This document shows positions 9,064 to 18,546 of a stretch of DNA of 20,946 bases, piece after piece. Positions within the stretch are counted from its first letter, which is position 1; every line of letters begins with the position of its first letter. The DNA is taken from assembly GCA_028871775.1 (NCBI GenBank), contig JAGWMH010000002.1, positions 1 through 20,946 of the forward strand, written 5' to 3'. The stretch is from Betaproteobacteria bacterium (GTDB lineage: Bacteria > Pseudomonadota > Gammaproteobacteria > Burkholderiales > Gallionellaceae). Both the position numbers and the translations under genes were made by a program. Under the pieces are notes generated by a model. That model was not told the origin of the DNA. It was given only the letters and a program-made list of their open reading frames with translations, and made no database searches.

Positions 9064-9682
9064 GGGGCTGTACGCGATTACGCCGGACTGCGCCGACACG
9101 CCGGATTTGCTGCGCCGCGTGCGGCTGGCGCTGGCGGGCGGTGCACGCGTACTGCAATACCGCAATAAATCGGCAACCGCTGCTTTGCGGCTGGCACAGG
9201 CCAGCGCATTGCGTGAATTGACGCGCGAGTTTGCCGTGCCGTTCATCGTGAACGACGATGCGCGCCTTGCGGCGCAGGTGGATGCCGATGGAGTGCATCT
9301 GGGTGCCATGGATGGCAATCTGCAATCGGCGCGCGCCGTGTTGGGCAAGAGTAAAATTATCGGCGTCTCTTGCTATAATCGCTTGTCGCTGGCGCGGGAT
9401 GCGGGTGGGGCGGGAGCGGATTACGTGGCGTTCGGCGCTTTTTTTTCTTCCAGCGTCAAACCCGATGCAGTAACGGCGGATATCGAATTGCTGCGCCAGG
9501 CGCGCGCCGAGTTTGCCGTGCCGCTGGTGGCGATAGGCGGCATTACCGCGCAAAACGGCGCGTCGCTGGTAGTTGTCGGAGCGGATGCGCTGGCGGTGAT
9601 TTCGGCTTTGTTTGATGCGGCGGACACACAGGCAGCCGCGCAGGATTTTTCAAAACTTTTTATTCGGGACTCTGCACCATGA
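9017..9682 (+). CDS. thiE: Thiamine-phosphate synthase
   Basis: ThiE joins HMP-PP to the thiazole phosphate to give thiamine monophosphate and PPi. The 221-residue TIM-barrel protein shows RGLYAITPD at 16-24, the pyrophosphate-binding LQYRNK at 46-51, [10 protein letters not shown] (76-85), DADGVHLG (89-96), GVSCYN (116-121), the [10 protein letters not shown] strand and the phosphate-binding AIGGIT (172-177). ATG 9017 or the in-frame ATG 9026 could both start it, and neither has a strong ribosome-binding site, consistent with coupling from thiD. Its TGA overlaps the hemL ATG by 4 bases. A thiG/thiS/thiC set is not in the window. Confidence 0.92.
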   Translation: MKTMSQKRTSQTPCIRGLYAITPDCADTPDLLRRVRLALAGGARVLQYRNKSATAALRLAQASALRELTREFAVPFIVNDDARLAAQVDADGVHLGAMDGNLQSARAVLGKSKIIGVSCYNRLSLARDAGGAGADYVAFGAFFSSSVKPDAVTADIELLRQARAEFAVPLVAIGGITAQNGASLVVVGADALAVISALFDAADTQAAAQDFSKLFIRDSAP

Positions 9683-10959
9683 CCTCACGCAATCAGGATT
9701 TGTTCGAGCAATCGCAACGCATCATTCCTGGTGGCGTGAATTCGCCGGTGCGCGCCTTCAAATCGGTGGGCGGCACGCCGCTGTTTTTCAGGCGCGGGCA
9801 GGGTGCATACGTGTGGGATGCAGATGACAAGCGCTACATTGACTACGTCGGATCGTGGGGGCCGATGATCGTCGGGCATTGTCATCCAGCAGTGGTCAAG
9901 GCGGTGCAGGATGCGGCTGCGCAAGGGCTGGGTTTCGGTGCGCCTACCGCAGCCGAACTGGAAATGGCGGAGCTGCTGTGCAAGCTGTTGCCGAGCCTGG
10001 AAATGGTGCGCCTGGTGAGCTCCGGCACCGAGGCCACCATGACGGCGATCCGCTTGGCGCGCGGCTATACCGGGCGCAGCCGCATCATCAAATTTGAGGG
10101 CTGCTATCACGGCCATTCCGATGGCTTGCTGGTCAAGGCCGGCTCCGGCGCGCTGACGTTTGGCCAGCCGAGCTCCTCCGGCGTGCCGGCGGAGATCGCG
10201 GCGTTGACCACGGTGCTGGACTACAACGATACCGCGGGACTGGAACGCGCCTTCACCGGGATGGGCAAGGAGATCGCCGCCGTCATCGTCGAGCCGGTGG
10301 CGGGCAACATGAATCTGGTTGCGCCGAAGCGCGAATTTCTGGATGCATTGCGTGCGTTGTGTACGAAACACGGTGCGGTGCTGATTCTGGACGAAGTGAT
10401 GACCGGCTTCCGCGTCAGCCTGCAAGGCGCGCAGGGATATTACGGCATCAAACCGGATCTGGTGACGTTGGGCAAGGTGATGGGCGGCGGATTGCCTGCC
10501 GCCGCATTCGGTGGCCGCCGCGACATCATGCAATGCCTCGCCCCGTTAGGTGCGGTATATCAGGCGGGCACGCTGTCGGGCAATCCGGTGGCGGTGGCGG
10601 CGGGACTGACCACGCTCAAGCTGATCCAGGCGCCCGGCTTTTACGAACGTCTGACGCAACTGGCCAAGCAAATGACCGAAGGGCTGGCTGCCAGCGCCAG
10701 GAAGCATGGCATCCCGTTTTGCGCCCAATCCGTTGGCGGCATGTTTGGCCTGTATTTCAGCGCCACGCTGCCGACCAGTTATGCCGAAGTGATGAAGTGC
10801 GACAAGGAGGCGTTCAACCGCTTTTTCCATGCCATGCTGGATGCAGGCGTATACCTTGCACCCTCGGCGTTCGAGGCCGGCTTTGTTTCGGCGGCGCATT
10901 CGGATGCCGACATTGCCGCGACGATTGCCGCCGCAGACAAGATTTTTGCGGCCTGGTAA
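9679..10959 (+). CDS. hemL: Glutamate-1-semialdehyde 2,1-aminomutase
   Basis: HemL is a PLP enzyme that converts glutamate-1-semialdehyde to 5-aminolevulinate in the C5 route to haem. The 426-residue protein has the expected start ([16 protein letters not shown]), [16 protein letters not shown] at 113-128, the cofactor Asp in LDEVMTGFR (238-246) and the PLP-Schiff-base Lys266 in [16 protein letters not shown]. It overlaps thiE by ATGA, and its TAA shares a base with the ysxC ATG (TAATG). The thiD-thiE-hemL order is common in betaproteobacteria. Its product feeds HemB, encoded 0.8 kb downstream. Confidence 0.96.
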   Translation: MTSRNQDLFEQSQRIIPGGVNSPVRAFKSVGGTPLFFRRGQGAYVWDADDKRYIDYVGSWGPMIVGHCHPAVVKAVQDAAAQGLGFGAPTAAELEMAELLCKLLPSLEMVRLVSSGTEATMTAIRLARGYTGRSRIIKFEGCYHGHSDGLLVKAGSGALTFGQPSSSGVPAEIAALTTVLDYNDTAGLERAFTGMGKEIAAVIVEPVAGNMNLVAPKREFLDALRALCTKHGAVLILDEVMTGFRVSLQGAQGYYGIKPDLVTLGKVMGGGLPAAAFGGRRDIMQCLAPLGAVYQAGTLSGNPVAVAAGLTTLKLIQAPGFYERLTQLAKQMTEGLAASARKHGIPFCAQSVGGMFGLYFSATLPTSYAEVMKCDKEAFNRFFHAMLDAGVYLAPSAFEAGFVSAAHSDADIAATIAAADKIFAAW

Positions 10960-11558
10960 TGGGGCTTTTTTCGAAAGCCACATTCTTCACCACAGTCAAT
11001 CATCTGCGCGATCTGCCGTTGCATGGCGGCAGGGAAGTCGCTTTTGCCGGGCGTTCCAACGCGGGCAAGTCGAGCGCCATCAACACGCTGGCCAACCATA
11101 CCCGGCTGGCGTATACCAGCAAGACTCCGGGGCGCACCCAGCACATCAATTATTTTTCTTTGGGAGAAAACCGCTTTCTGGTGGATCTGCCGGGCTATGG
11201 TTATGCCAAGGTACCGCCAGAGGTGAGGGGGCACTGGGAAGGCTTGCTGAGTCAGTATTTACAAACGCGCGAAGCCTTGTGCGGCCTGGTGGTTATCATG
11301 GATGCACGCCATCCGCTGACCGAGCTGGACCAACAGATGCTGGACTGGTTTGCGCCCACCGGTAAACCGGTACATGTGCTGCTGACTAAGTCGGACAAAC
11401 TAAGCCGTCAGCAGGCAACCATGGCGCTGAATCATGTTAAATTACGCCTTGCGGAGCGTTTCCCCCACTGCTCGGTGCAGTTGTTTTCCAGCCTGAATAA
11501 CATTGGCGCGGAGGAGGCCGAGGCGGTGATTGCCGGCTGGTTTGCTGCCGGGCCGTAG
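10959..11558 (+). CDS. ysxC: Ribosome-biogenesis GTPase YsxC/EngB
   Basis: This 199-residue P-loop GTPase belongs to the EngB family, needed for late 50S subunit assembly. The G motifs are visible: G1 GRSNAGKSS at 31-39, G3 DLPGYG at 76-81, G4 TKSD at 143-146 and a G5-like FSS near the C-terminus. [12 protein letters not shown] (55-66) is the family's switch region. The ATG at 10959 overlaps the hemL stop by one base; the open frame continues far upstream inside hemL, but that part is only antiframe sequence. It probably ends the thiD-thiE-hemL-ysxC transcript. No plus-strand intrinsic terminator follows it. Confidence 0.94.
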   Translation: MGLFSKATFFTTVNHLRDLPLHGGREVAFAGRSNAGKSSAINTLANHTRLAYTSKTPGRTQHINYFSLGENRFLVDLPGYGYAKVPPEVRGHWEGLLSQYLQTREALCGLVVIMDARHPLTELDQQMLDWFAPTGKPVHVLLTKSDKLSRQQATMALNHVKLRLAERFPHCSVQLFSSLNNIGAEEAEAVIAGWFAAGP

Positions 11559-11560
11559 AT

Positions 11561-11600
11561 AAAAAAATGCCCCTGGCTAAAAGGGGGGAAGCCAGGGGCA
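11561..11600 (-). terminator. Rho-independent terminator, minus strand
   Basis: TGCCCCTGGCT (11568-11578) and AGCCAGGGGCA (11590-11600) form a perfect 11-bp stem with an 11-base loop. On the minus strand the stem is followed by seven T (complement of AAAAAAA at 11561-11567). The plus strand has no T-run after the stem, so the terminator works leftward, towards ysxC, where no minus-strand gene exists to need it except the sRNA. Confidence 0.75.
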
Positions 11601-11655
11601 TAAGATGTCTTAACAGTAGGGTTAAGACTACCCGCTCAGGGAGGAGAAACGGGAG

Positions 11656-11676
<21 letters not shown>
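11561..11676 (-). ncRNA. Candidate small RNA antisense to the hemB leader
   Basis: On the minus strand this roughly 115-base segment has all the parts of an sRNA gene. A promoter (11682-11710) predicts a start near 11676-11674. Four consecutive hairpins follow: GATGA/TCATC (11655-11670), CCCG/CGGG with a 15-base loop (11631-11653), GTCTTAAC/GTTAAGAC (11607-11628) and an 11-bp terminator stem (11568-11600) with seven U. Exposed loops are pyrimidine-rich (CUCCUCCC, CCUACU, CCCCCC), the kind that can pair with Shine-Dalgarno sequences. No ORF explains it. I recall a published betaproteobacterial anti-hemB RNA motif in this genomic position, but cannot confirm a match to its model. Confidence 0.55.
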
Positions 11677-12736
<1,060 letters not shown>

Positions 12737-12756
12737 CTGCAAGGCTCATACAGCCC

Positions 12757-12856
12757 GCGTAGGATGGGTGGAGGCCGCAGGGCTGTAACCCATCGGGATC
12801 GAAAGCCAAGACACCCAACCGCGTGGACAGACGAAAACCTGTCTGCCCACCCTGCA
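12757..12856. repeat. REP/MITE-like repeat element
   Basis: The hemB to hypothetical-gene gap (convergent, 121 bases) is filled by a structured unit. GATGGGT 12763-12769 pairs with ACCCATC 12788-12794, and GACAG 12826-12830 pairs with CTGTC 12839-12843. The left end (GTAGGATGGGTGG) and the reverse complement of the right end (GCAGGGTGGGCAG) match at 9 of 13 positions, suggesting imperfect terminal inverted repeats. The AGGATGGGT...ACCCATC hairpin resembles a short repeat I remember as common in many proteobacterial genomes. No ORF is supported. Confidence 0.5.
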
Positions 12857-12857
12857 T

Positions 12858-13454
12858 TCACCCTGCCAACAACGCCTCCACCGCCGCGATATCCGCATGT
12901 GTTTCCTGCTTGCGGTTGCCGCTATGCAGTGCGCTATCCGGCAGCATGATGACGTGTACCGGCAAGCCTCCCGGTTCTGTTTGCAGCGTGAAGCTGGGCA
13001 GTATTTGTTGCTTGCCTGCGAGGTCGGTGCGCCATTCGCCGCTCTCGAATGGCAGGTTGTGCTTGAGCAGGAACATCATGACAGCCTTTTCGTCATCGGA
13101 ATAAACCGAAAGGTTGATGTCTGATTGTTCGCCTGCCGTGCCGTTCAGCACCGAACCGGTGAGGTAGGGGTGAAACGGCGCCAGCAGGCGCATGGCGGCA
13201 AGCGCCTGCTCGCGCAGATGGCGCAGAATGGTGGGGTGGCTGGCACTCTGGTAAAGGGAGCGAAAGCTGCGCAGTGCCTCATCAACCTGCCGGTTGCTGG
13301 GCAGGTGATGGGTATCCGTTGCACCCATTTGTTTGGCAGCCTTGCGTTTGGCAAAGGCATAATCGGTGATGCCGTCTTCGGCCATCAGGCGGGCGGCATG
13401 GTGTGCAAGCTGTTCGCGCATAAGGTCGCGCCGGTGCAAGCGATCTTTACTCAT
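12858..13454 (-). CDS. Uncharacterised nucleotidyltransferase-like protein downstream of mrcA
   Basis: This 198-residue soluble protein has a helical N-terminal part (to about residue 95) and then PYLTGSVLNGTAGEQSDINL (97-116). That resembles the GS...D-x-D motif of the polymerase-beta/MNT nucleotidyltransferase fold, with the second Asp replaced by Asn (DIN). I remember the family as widespread in betaproteobacteria, often misnamed UDP-N-acetylmuramate-alanine ligase; nothing here supports a ligase. The ATG lies 2 bases after the mrcA stop, so it is translationally coupled to PBP1A. Function unknown; a link to envelope growth is only contextual inference. Confidence 0.75.
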   Translation of the reverse strand: MSKDRLHRRDLMREQLAHHAARLMAEDGITDYAFAKRKAAKQMGATDTHHLPSNRQVDEALRSFRSLYQSASHPTILRHLREQALAAMRLLAPFHPYLTGSVLNGTAGEQSDINLSVYSDDEKAVMMFLLKHNLPFESGEWRTDLAGKQQILPSFTLQTEPGGLPVHVIMLPDSALHSGNRKQETHADIAAVEALLAG

Positions 13455-13456
13455 GA

Positions 13457-15763
13457 TCAGAATAATTGGTCCTTGACGGTTTCGCTTTGCGATTTTCCGG
13501 ATGTTGCGGCGGGTTGTTCCGGGGGCAAATTTTCCTGGTAAAAGTATTCTATCAATTCGCCGTCAGCAGCCCGCAGCCCGTCGTTGTTGATACGTGCAGC
13601 CACCATGTTATTGGGCATGGTGTAAACCACTTCCGGCACGTCTTTCAGGACTTTGCTCATATAGTCCATCCATATGGGCAATGCAGCTCCCCCGCCCGTT
13701 TCCTTGTCGCCCAGGCTACGCGGGTTGTCGAAGCCAATCCAGGCAATTCCCACTACGGTCGGGTGGAAACCACAGAACCAGGCATCCATGGAGTCGCTGG
13801 TGGTGCCGGTCTTTCCCGCCAAATCATGGCGGCCCAATTGCATGGCACGGACGGCGGTACCCTGGCGCACAACGTCCTGCATCATGCTGACCATGGTGAA
13901 AGCGTTGCGCACGTCTATCACCTGCTCGGCATTCTCTCCGGCCACGACCGGGGTGGCCTGGCTCAGCACATTGCCCTTGGCATCCTCGATGCTCCGGATA
14001 AAGTAGGGGGTAATGCGGAAGCCGCCGTTGGCGAAGACAGAGTAGCCCACCAGCAATTGCATCGGCGTGACCGAACCTGCTCCCAAGGCCATAGTGAGAT
14101 AAGGTGGGTGCTTGGCAGCATCAAAACCGAATTTGGTGACATAGTCCTGTGCGTATTGCGGCGTAATGGCTTGCAGGACGCGGATGGAAACCAGGTTCTT
14201 GGATTTGGTGAGCCCCTGCCTCAAGCGCATGGGGCCTTCAAATTTGTCGTCGAAGTTTTTCGGCTGCCAGGCCTCGCTGCCGGTTTCCTTTTCGTCAAAT
14301 ACCAGAGGAGCGTCATTGATCACGGAGGCAGGGGTAAATCCTTTTTCCAGTGCGGCGGAATAAATGAACGGCTTAAAGCCGGAACCGGGCTGTCTCCAAG
14401 CCTGCACGACGTGATTGAACTGGCTGCGGTTGAAATCGAAGCCACCGATCAGGGCGTAAATTGCACCGTCGCGTGGACTTGCAGAAACAAAGGCGGCTTC
14501 CACTTGCGGGAGTTGAGTAATTTGCCAAGCGCCTTTTTCGTCCCTTTGAACGCGGATCAGCGAACCGACGCGTATGCGCTGATTTAGCACGACCTTATTG
14601 CCCAGCGAGCGCTGGGCAAATTTTAAGCCCTCGCCGCTGATCTCTGCAATCTGACCACCCTTGCAGTAGGCGCGAATGGCCTTTGGGCTGGCTTGCTGCA
14701 CCACGGCGGGAATCAGGTCATCGCTGTCGGTAACGTCCTGCAGCGCGTCTTCCAGATACTCCTCGCTATTGCCATCGCGCAGGTCAATATAGCCTTCCGG
14801 GCCACGGTAACCATGGCGCTGGTCATATTCCAGCACGTCTTTGCGCACCGCCTTGTAGGCCGCTGCCTGATCTTGCTGGCGGATGGTGGTATAGACCTTG
14901 ATGCCTTGGGTGTAGGCATCGTCCTGATAGCGTTCGTACACCACTTGTCTGACCATCTCCGCCAAATAATCAGACTTGACCGGAAACTCCTGATTGCCGT
15001 GCCTGGCAATCATGCGTTGCTGCTGCGCAGCCTCCAGCTGCGGGTCGTCTATGAAGTGGAGTTCATGCATGCGCCTCAGCACATACATTTGGCGCAACTT
15101 GGCACGCTTGGGATTAACTACCGGATTGTAGGCTGAGGGTGCTTTGGGCAAGCCAGCCAGCATGGCTATTTCTGCTATACTGAGTTGATCGAGGTTCTTG
15201 CCAAAATAGACTTGCGCTGCCGCGGCAAAGCCGTAAGCACGTTGCCCGAGGTAAATCTGATTTATATAAAGCTGCAGGATTTCTTCCTTGCTCAGGTTGT
15301 GCTCGATTTTTAAAGCGAGCAATACTTCGTTGAATTTGCGGGATAGGGTTTTTTCCTTGGACAGGAAAAAATTACGCGCTACCTGCATGGTGATAGTACT
15401 GGCGCCCTGTTTAGCACCGCCCGCGGAGAAATTGGAATAAGCGGCACGCAGCACGCCCATATAGTCCACTCCACCGTGCTCATAGAAGCGGTCGTCTTCA
15501 GCCGCGAGTATGGCTTTTTTCATCAGATCGGGTACTTCGCCGATCTTGACCAATGCGCGACGTTCTTCACCGAATTCGCCGATCAGGATACCTTCCGAGC
15601 TATACACGCGTAGCGGAATTTTGGGCTTATAATCAACCAATATGTCTAGCGAAGGCAACGAAGGGTAGGTTAGCATTGCCGCGAACACAAGCAGCAGCAA
15701 CGGCAACAGGGCGAGAGCAAGCGCGGCGAGAGCCGGATAAAGCCACCAGCGTAGGGTCATCAT
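13457..15763 (-). CDS. mrcA: Bifunctional penicillin-binding protein 1A
   Basis: PBP1A polymerises lipid II into glycan strands and cross-links them. The 768-residue protein has a single N-terminal membrane anchor (about 8-32). The glycosyltransferase domain carries catalytic Glu89 in AAEDDRFYEHGG and GASTITMQ at 120-127; an OB-like insert follows (about 315-420). The transpeptidase motifs are SGFK (Ser461, Lys464), SKN (521-523) and KTGT (651-654). All key residues are intact. The start is the first of two tandem ATGs (15763-15758). The divergent arrangement with pilM is common in beta- and gammaproteobacteria. The downstream gene starts 2 bases after its stop. Confidence 0.95.
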   Translation of the reverse strand: MMTLRWWLYPALAALALALLPLLLLVFAAMLTYPSLPSLDILVDYKPKIPLRVYSSEGILIGEFGEERRALVKIGEVPDLMKKAILAAEDDRFYEHGGVDYMGVLRAAYSNFSAGGAKQGASTITMQVARNFFLSKEKTLSRKFNEVLLALKIEHNLSKEEILQLYINQIYLGQRAYGFAAAAQVYFGKNLDQLSIAEIAMLAGLPKAPSAYNPVVNPKRAKLRQMYVLRRMHELHFIDDPQLEAAQQQRMIARHGNQEFPVKSDYLAEMVRQVVYERYQDDAYTQGIKVYTTIRQQDQAAAYKAVRKDVLEYDQRHGYRGPEGYIDLRDGNSEEYLEDALQDVTDSDDLIPAVVQQASPKAIRAYCKGGQIAEISGEGLKFAQRSLGNKVVLNQRIRVGSLIRVQRDEKGAWQITQLPQVEAAFVSASPRDGAIYALIGGFDFNRSQFNHVVQAWRQPGSGFKPFIYSAALEKGFTPASVINDAPLVFDEKETGSEAWQPKNFDDKFEGPMRLRQGLTKSKNLVSIRVLQAITPQYAQDYVTKFGFDAAKHPPYLTMALGAGSVTPMQLLVGYSVFANGGFRITPYFIRSIEDAKGNVLSQATPVVAGENAEQVIDVRNAFTMVSMMQDVVRQGTAVRAMQLGRHDLAGKTGTTSDSMDAWFCGFHPTVVGIAWIGFDNPRSLGDKETGGGAALPIWMDYMSKVLKDVPEVVYTMPNNMVAARINNDGLRAADGELIEYFYQENLPPEQPAATSGKSQSETVKDQLF

Positions 15764-15791
15764 GCGGAACGGTGTTTAGGGACCAGCGTTA

Positions 15792-15797
15792 ATTATA
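15792..15797 (-). promoter_or_regulatory. Candidate -10 for mrcA
   Basis: The minus strand reads a perfect TATAAT at 15797-15792, about 30 bases upstream of the mrcA ATG. The -35 at the proper distance (TTATTT) is poor, so an activator or another start site is possible. Confidence 0.4.
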
Positions 15798-15835
15798 TCG
15801 GCTCTTGCCAGTGAAAATAAGCCTACAGAAAAAGC

Positions 15836-15864
15836 TTTACATGGGCTACAGTTATTGCTAGGAT
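15836..15864 (+). promoter_or_regulatory. Sigma-70-type promoter for the pilMNOPQ operon
   Basis: TTTACA (15836-15841, 5/6 match to the -35), a 17-base spacer and TAGGAT (15859-15864, 4/6 match to the -10) stand 36 bases before the pilM ATG. It is the best-spaced promoter in the divergent mrcA/pilM gap. Confidence 0.5.
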
Positions 15865-15900
15865 TTAAACCACTTTATACGGAAAAGCTCTGACCGGCCT

Positions 15901-17001
15901 ATGCTTAAAGGAAATTTTGATATCCCACTGGATTTTCTGCATACCAGGACACCCCCTCTAATAGGGGTGGATATTAGTGCGTCTGCGGTTAAGATGGTGG
16001 AGTTAAGCGAATCGCCGAAAAAAAACGGCTACGTGGTCGAGCGCTATGCCATCGAAGCGTTGCCCAAAGACGCGGTGAGCGATGGTAACATCAACAACCT
16101 TGATGCGGTCTCGGAGAGTTTGGTGCGCGCCTTGAAACGGATGGGAACGCGCATTAAAAACGCCAGCTTGGCACTACCCGCTGCCGCGGTAATTACCAAA
16201 AAAATTCTGCTGCCCAGCGGGTTGCGCGAGGAAGATCTGGAGTATCAGGTTGAGTCTGAAGCGAACCAATACATCCCCTTTGCCATGGATGAGGTCAACC
16301 TGGATTTCCAGGTAATAGGCCCGGCACCCGGCAATGCAGAGGAAATCGAGGTATTGCTAGCCGCTTCACGCAAGGCCAATGTGGAAGATCGCATTGCAGC
16401 CGCACAATCAGCCGGGCTCAAGGCAATTGTGGTGGATGTGGAGCCTTATGCTGCCGAGATGGCGTTTGACCAGATACGCGCCCAATTGCCAGGAGGCGCT
16501 GTAGATCAGTGTGTGGCACTGGTGGATATTGGTGCAAACGTAATGAACATAAACGTACTGCGCAACGGGCAATCGGTTTACACGCGCGACCAGCAGCTCG
16601 GCGGCGAACAGTTGACCCAGCAGATCCAAAATGTATTCGGCTTGTCCGCCGAGGAGGCAGAGGCAGGCAAACGCAATGGTGGTTTGCCGGATAATTACGA
16701 GAGCGACGTGCTTGCCCCGTTCCGCGAGAATGTGGCAAGCGAGGTGGCGCGCGCCCTGCAATTTTTCTTCACCTCATCCCAGTTTAATGAGGTGAATTAT
16801 ATCGTTCTGGCAGGAGGCTGCGCAGCGTTAGCTGGTTTGGACGATGCGGTTGCGACGCGCACACAGGTGAACACGCTGGTGGCCAACCCGTTTGCACAGA
16901 TGACTTTGTCCAGCCGCATCAAGCCGCGCCAATTGCAGACCGACGCACCGGCGCTGATGATTGCCTGTGGCCTTGCGATGCGGAGGTTTGACCCGTCATG
17001 A
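15901..17001 (+). CDS. pilM: Type IV pilus inner-membrane platform protein PilM
   Basis: PilM is an actin/FtsA-like ATP-binding protein on the cytoplasmic face that binds the N-terminal tail of PilN, linking the alignment subcomplex to the pilus motor. The 366-residue protein has the phosphate-1 segment PPLIGVDISASAVKMVEL near residues 18-35, the phosphate-2 segment ALVDIGANVMNINVL, and a late GGCAALAGL glycine-rich strand typical of the fold. It begins the pilMNOPQ operon; the ATG at 15901 has no strong ribosome-binding site. It overlaps pilN by 4 bases (ATGA). Confidence 0.95.
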   Translation: MLKGNFDIPLDFLHTRTPPLIGVDISASAVKMVELSESPKKNGYVVERYAIEALPKDAVSDGNINNLDAVSESLVRALKRMGTRIKNASLALPAAAVITKKILLPSGLREEDLEYQVESEANQYIPFAMDEVNLDFQVIGPAPGNAEEIEVLLAASRKANVEDRIAAAQSAGLKAIVVDVEPYAAEMAFDQIRAQLPGGAVDQCVALVDIGANVMNINVLRNGQSVYTRDQQLGGEQLTQQIQNVFGLSAEEAEAGKRNGGLPDNYESDVLAPFRENVASEVARALQFFFTSSQFNEVNYIVLAGGCAALAGLDDAVATRTQVNTLVANPFAQMTLSSRIKPRQLQTDAPALMIACGLAMRRFDPS

Positions 17002-17588
17002 TACGCATTAATTTGTTGCCACACCGCGCGGAGAAGCGCAAAGCGCGCCAGATTCAGCTCATCGCTTTCAGCGTAATCTCGCTTGTGCTGGGGGCACTGG
17101 TTGTGGGCTTTGTTCATGTTGCCATCAGCTCCCGGATTTCTTATCAGGAACGACGTAATTTATACCTGAAACAGGAAACGGAAATTCTGGACAAGCAGAT
17201 CGCAGAAATCAAGAAACTGCGCGAGCAAACCGAATCTTTACTGGCACGCAAGACGGTGGTCGAAGAGCTGCAAACCACCCGCTCGGATGTAGTGCATCTG
17301 ATGGATCAGATGTTGCGTATTTTGCCTGACGGTGTGTATTTGAAATCCCTCAAGCAAACCGGCAACAAGATTAATATAACTGGCTATGCCCAGTCGAATG
17401 CGCGGGTTTCCACCCTGATGCGCGCGATTGATAGCTCCCCGTGGTTAGAGAAGCCATCATTGGTTGAAATTCATGCGTCGGCCATAGGCAGTACGCGCTT
17501 GAGCGAATTTACATTGAATTTCAGCTTGAAAAAGCAAGCTCCAGCAACCCCCACTGCTCCGGCCAAAGCCGTCGGCACGAAAGGTTAG
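16998..17588 (+). CDS. pilN: Type IV pilus alignment protein PilN
   Basis: PilN is a bitopic inner-membrane protein. Its short cytoplasmic start, MIRINLLPHRAEKRKAR, contains the conserved INLLPHR that docks into PilM. A membrane segment spans about residues 21-43, followed by a coiled coil (about 50-90, rich in E/K/Q with heptad-like leucines) and a ferredoxin-like periplasmic domain. It heterodimerises with PilO. The length (196 residues) is normal. It overlaps pilM, and pilO begins 9 bases downstream. Confidence 0.95.
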   Translation: MIRINLLPHRAEKRKARQIQLIAFSVISLVLGALVVGFVHVAISSRISYQERRNLYLKQETEILDKQIAEIKKLREQTESLLARKTVVEELQTTRSDVVHLMDQMLRILPDGVYLKSLKQTGNKINITGYAQSNARVSTLMRAIDSSPWLEKPSLVEIHASAIGSTRLSEFTLNFSLKKQAPATPTAPAKAVGTKG

Positions 17589-17596
17589 GTGTGCCC

Positions 17597-18226
17597 ATGA
17601 ATTTGTTGGAAGAGCTAAAAAACATCAATCCAAAAAATCCGGGCGGCTGGCCGTGGCCGGTTAAGCTTCTTGCGATTGTGGCAATATTCGTGGCAGTGAT
17701 ATTTGGGGGCGCCGTATTTGACTGGCAGGGGCAGTGGGAAACGCTGAGCAACGTCAAACAGGAAGAGGAAAAACTTAAAGAAACATTTCTTGCCAAGAAA
17801 AAACAAGCCATCAACCTGGATATCATCAAGAAGCAGCTTACCGAAACCCAGCAATCATTTGGCGCATTGCTCAAGCAATTGCCGAACAAGTCGGAAATGG
17901 ACGCGTTGCTGACGGATATTAATCAGGCGGGCCTGGGGCGTGGCCTGCAGTTTGAATTGTTCCGGCCAGGCCCCGAGAAAGTGACAGGTGTGTTTGCTGA
18001 GCAGCCGATCACCCTGAAAGTAACGGGTAACTATGATGACCTCGGCAAGTTTGCCAGTGACATTTCTCAATTACCCCGCATCGTTACTTTGAACGATATC
18101 AGCATCAACCCCGCAGCCGCACAACTGTCGATGGATGCAATGGCCAAGACCTACCGCTATCTGGATGAGGAAGAGCTTGCTTCCCAGAAACAAGCGGCCA
18201 AACCAGCAGCCGGAGCGAAAAAATGA
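17597..18226 (+). CDS. pilO: Type IV pilus alignment protein PilO
   Basis: PilO is the PilN partner: a short cytoplasmic tail, a membrane helix (about residues 22-42, KLLAIVAIFVAVIFGGAVF), a coiled coil (about 50-95) and a periplasmic ferredoxin-like domain, 209 residues. I chose the ATG at 17597, 8 bases after AGG; the GTG at 17591 is too close to that site. The tail ends in Ala/Lys-rich sequence. The TGA overlaps the pilP ATG by 4 bases. PilN-PilO binds the PilP lipoprotein, which in turn contacts the PilQ secretin. Confidence 0.94.
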   Translation: MNLLEELKNINPKNPGGWPWPVKLLAIVAIFVAVIFGGAVFDWQGQWETLSNVKQEEEKLKETFLAKKKQAINLDIIKKQLTETQQSFGALLKQLPNKSEMDALLTDINQAGLGRGLQFELFRPGPEKVTGVFAEQPITLKVTGNYDDLGKFASDISQLPRIVTLNDISINPAAAQLSMDAMAKTYRYLDEEELASQKQAAKPAAGAKK

Positions 18227-18546
18227 TGAGATTAGTCACAACACTCCTGCTGGCTTCCCTGCTGCTGACCGCATGCGGCGGGGACGAATTTCAGGACCTG
18301 CGCGATTTCGTCAAGAATTCCGGGGCTGGTCTGCGCGGCAAGGTGGATGCGCCGCCCGAGATCAAACCGTATGAGCCATTCAACTATGATAATTCCATAG
18401 GCGTGCCCGACCCATTCAAGCCACGCAAGCCGGAAGTAAAAAGCGGTGGTCGCCCCGGCCTTAATCAGCCAGACTTGGCACGTCATCGTGAAGCGCTGGA
18501 AGAATTTCCATTGGAAAGCTTGAAGATGATTGGCTATATATATTAG
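18223..18546 (+). CDS. pilP: PilP lipoprotein, N-terminal part, cut short by an amber codon
   Basis: PilP is the periplasmic lipoprotein bridging PilN-PilO to PilQ. The sequence has a lipoprotein signal (LLLTAC, lipid-modified Cys18), the flexible stretch binding PilN-PilO (to about residue 80) and the start of the C-terminal beta domain (EEFPLESLKMIGYIY). Translation then meets TAG at 18544-18546, codon 108, where a full-length protein would be about 171 residues. The frame resumes immediately after the stop with the rest of PilP, without any shift. As written, the product lacks the PilQ-binding domain. TAG ends rsmA, thiD, ysxC and pilN normally, so the code is not reassigned. Confidence 0.9.
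   Translation: MMRLVTTLLLASLLLTACGGDEFQDLRDFVKNSGAGLRGKVDAPPEIKPYEPFNYDNSIGVPDPFKPRKPEVKSGGRPGLNQPDLARHREALEEFPLESLKMIGYIY

Noticed and set aside
10359..10958. Upstream extension of ysxC giving a 399-residue protein
   Set aside because: The extension lies wholly inside hemL in another frame, and the ysxC family starts at the [13 protein letters not shown] residues encoded from 10959.
11568..11600. Plus-strand terminator for ysxC
   Set aside because: The stem is followed on the plus strand by TAAGATG, with no T-run; the seven-base T-run occurs only on the minus strand.
13466..14587. Plus-strand 373-codon frame opposite mrcA
   Set aside because: It mirrors the transpeptidase domain of PBP1A, whose catalytic motifs are intact on the minus strand.
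18544..18546. Genome-wide reassignment of TAG as a sense codon
   Set aside because: TAG properly ends rsmA, thiD, ysxC and pilN at family-typical lengths, so it is a working stop in this genome.
18535..18546. Phase variation of pilP by slippage in the TATATATA run
   Set aside because: The frame before and after the stop is the same and the domain spacing is right, so the defect is a substitution; slippage by one TA unit would instead break the frame.
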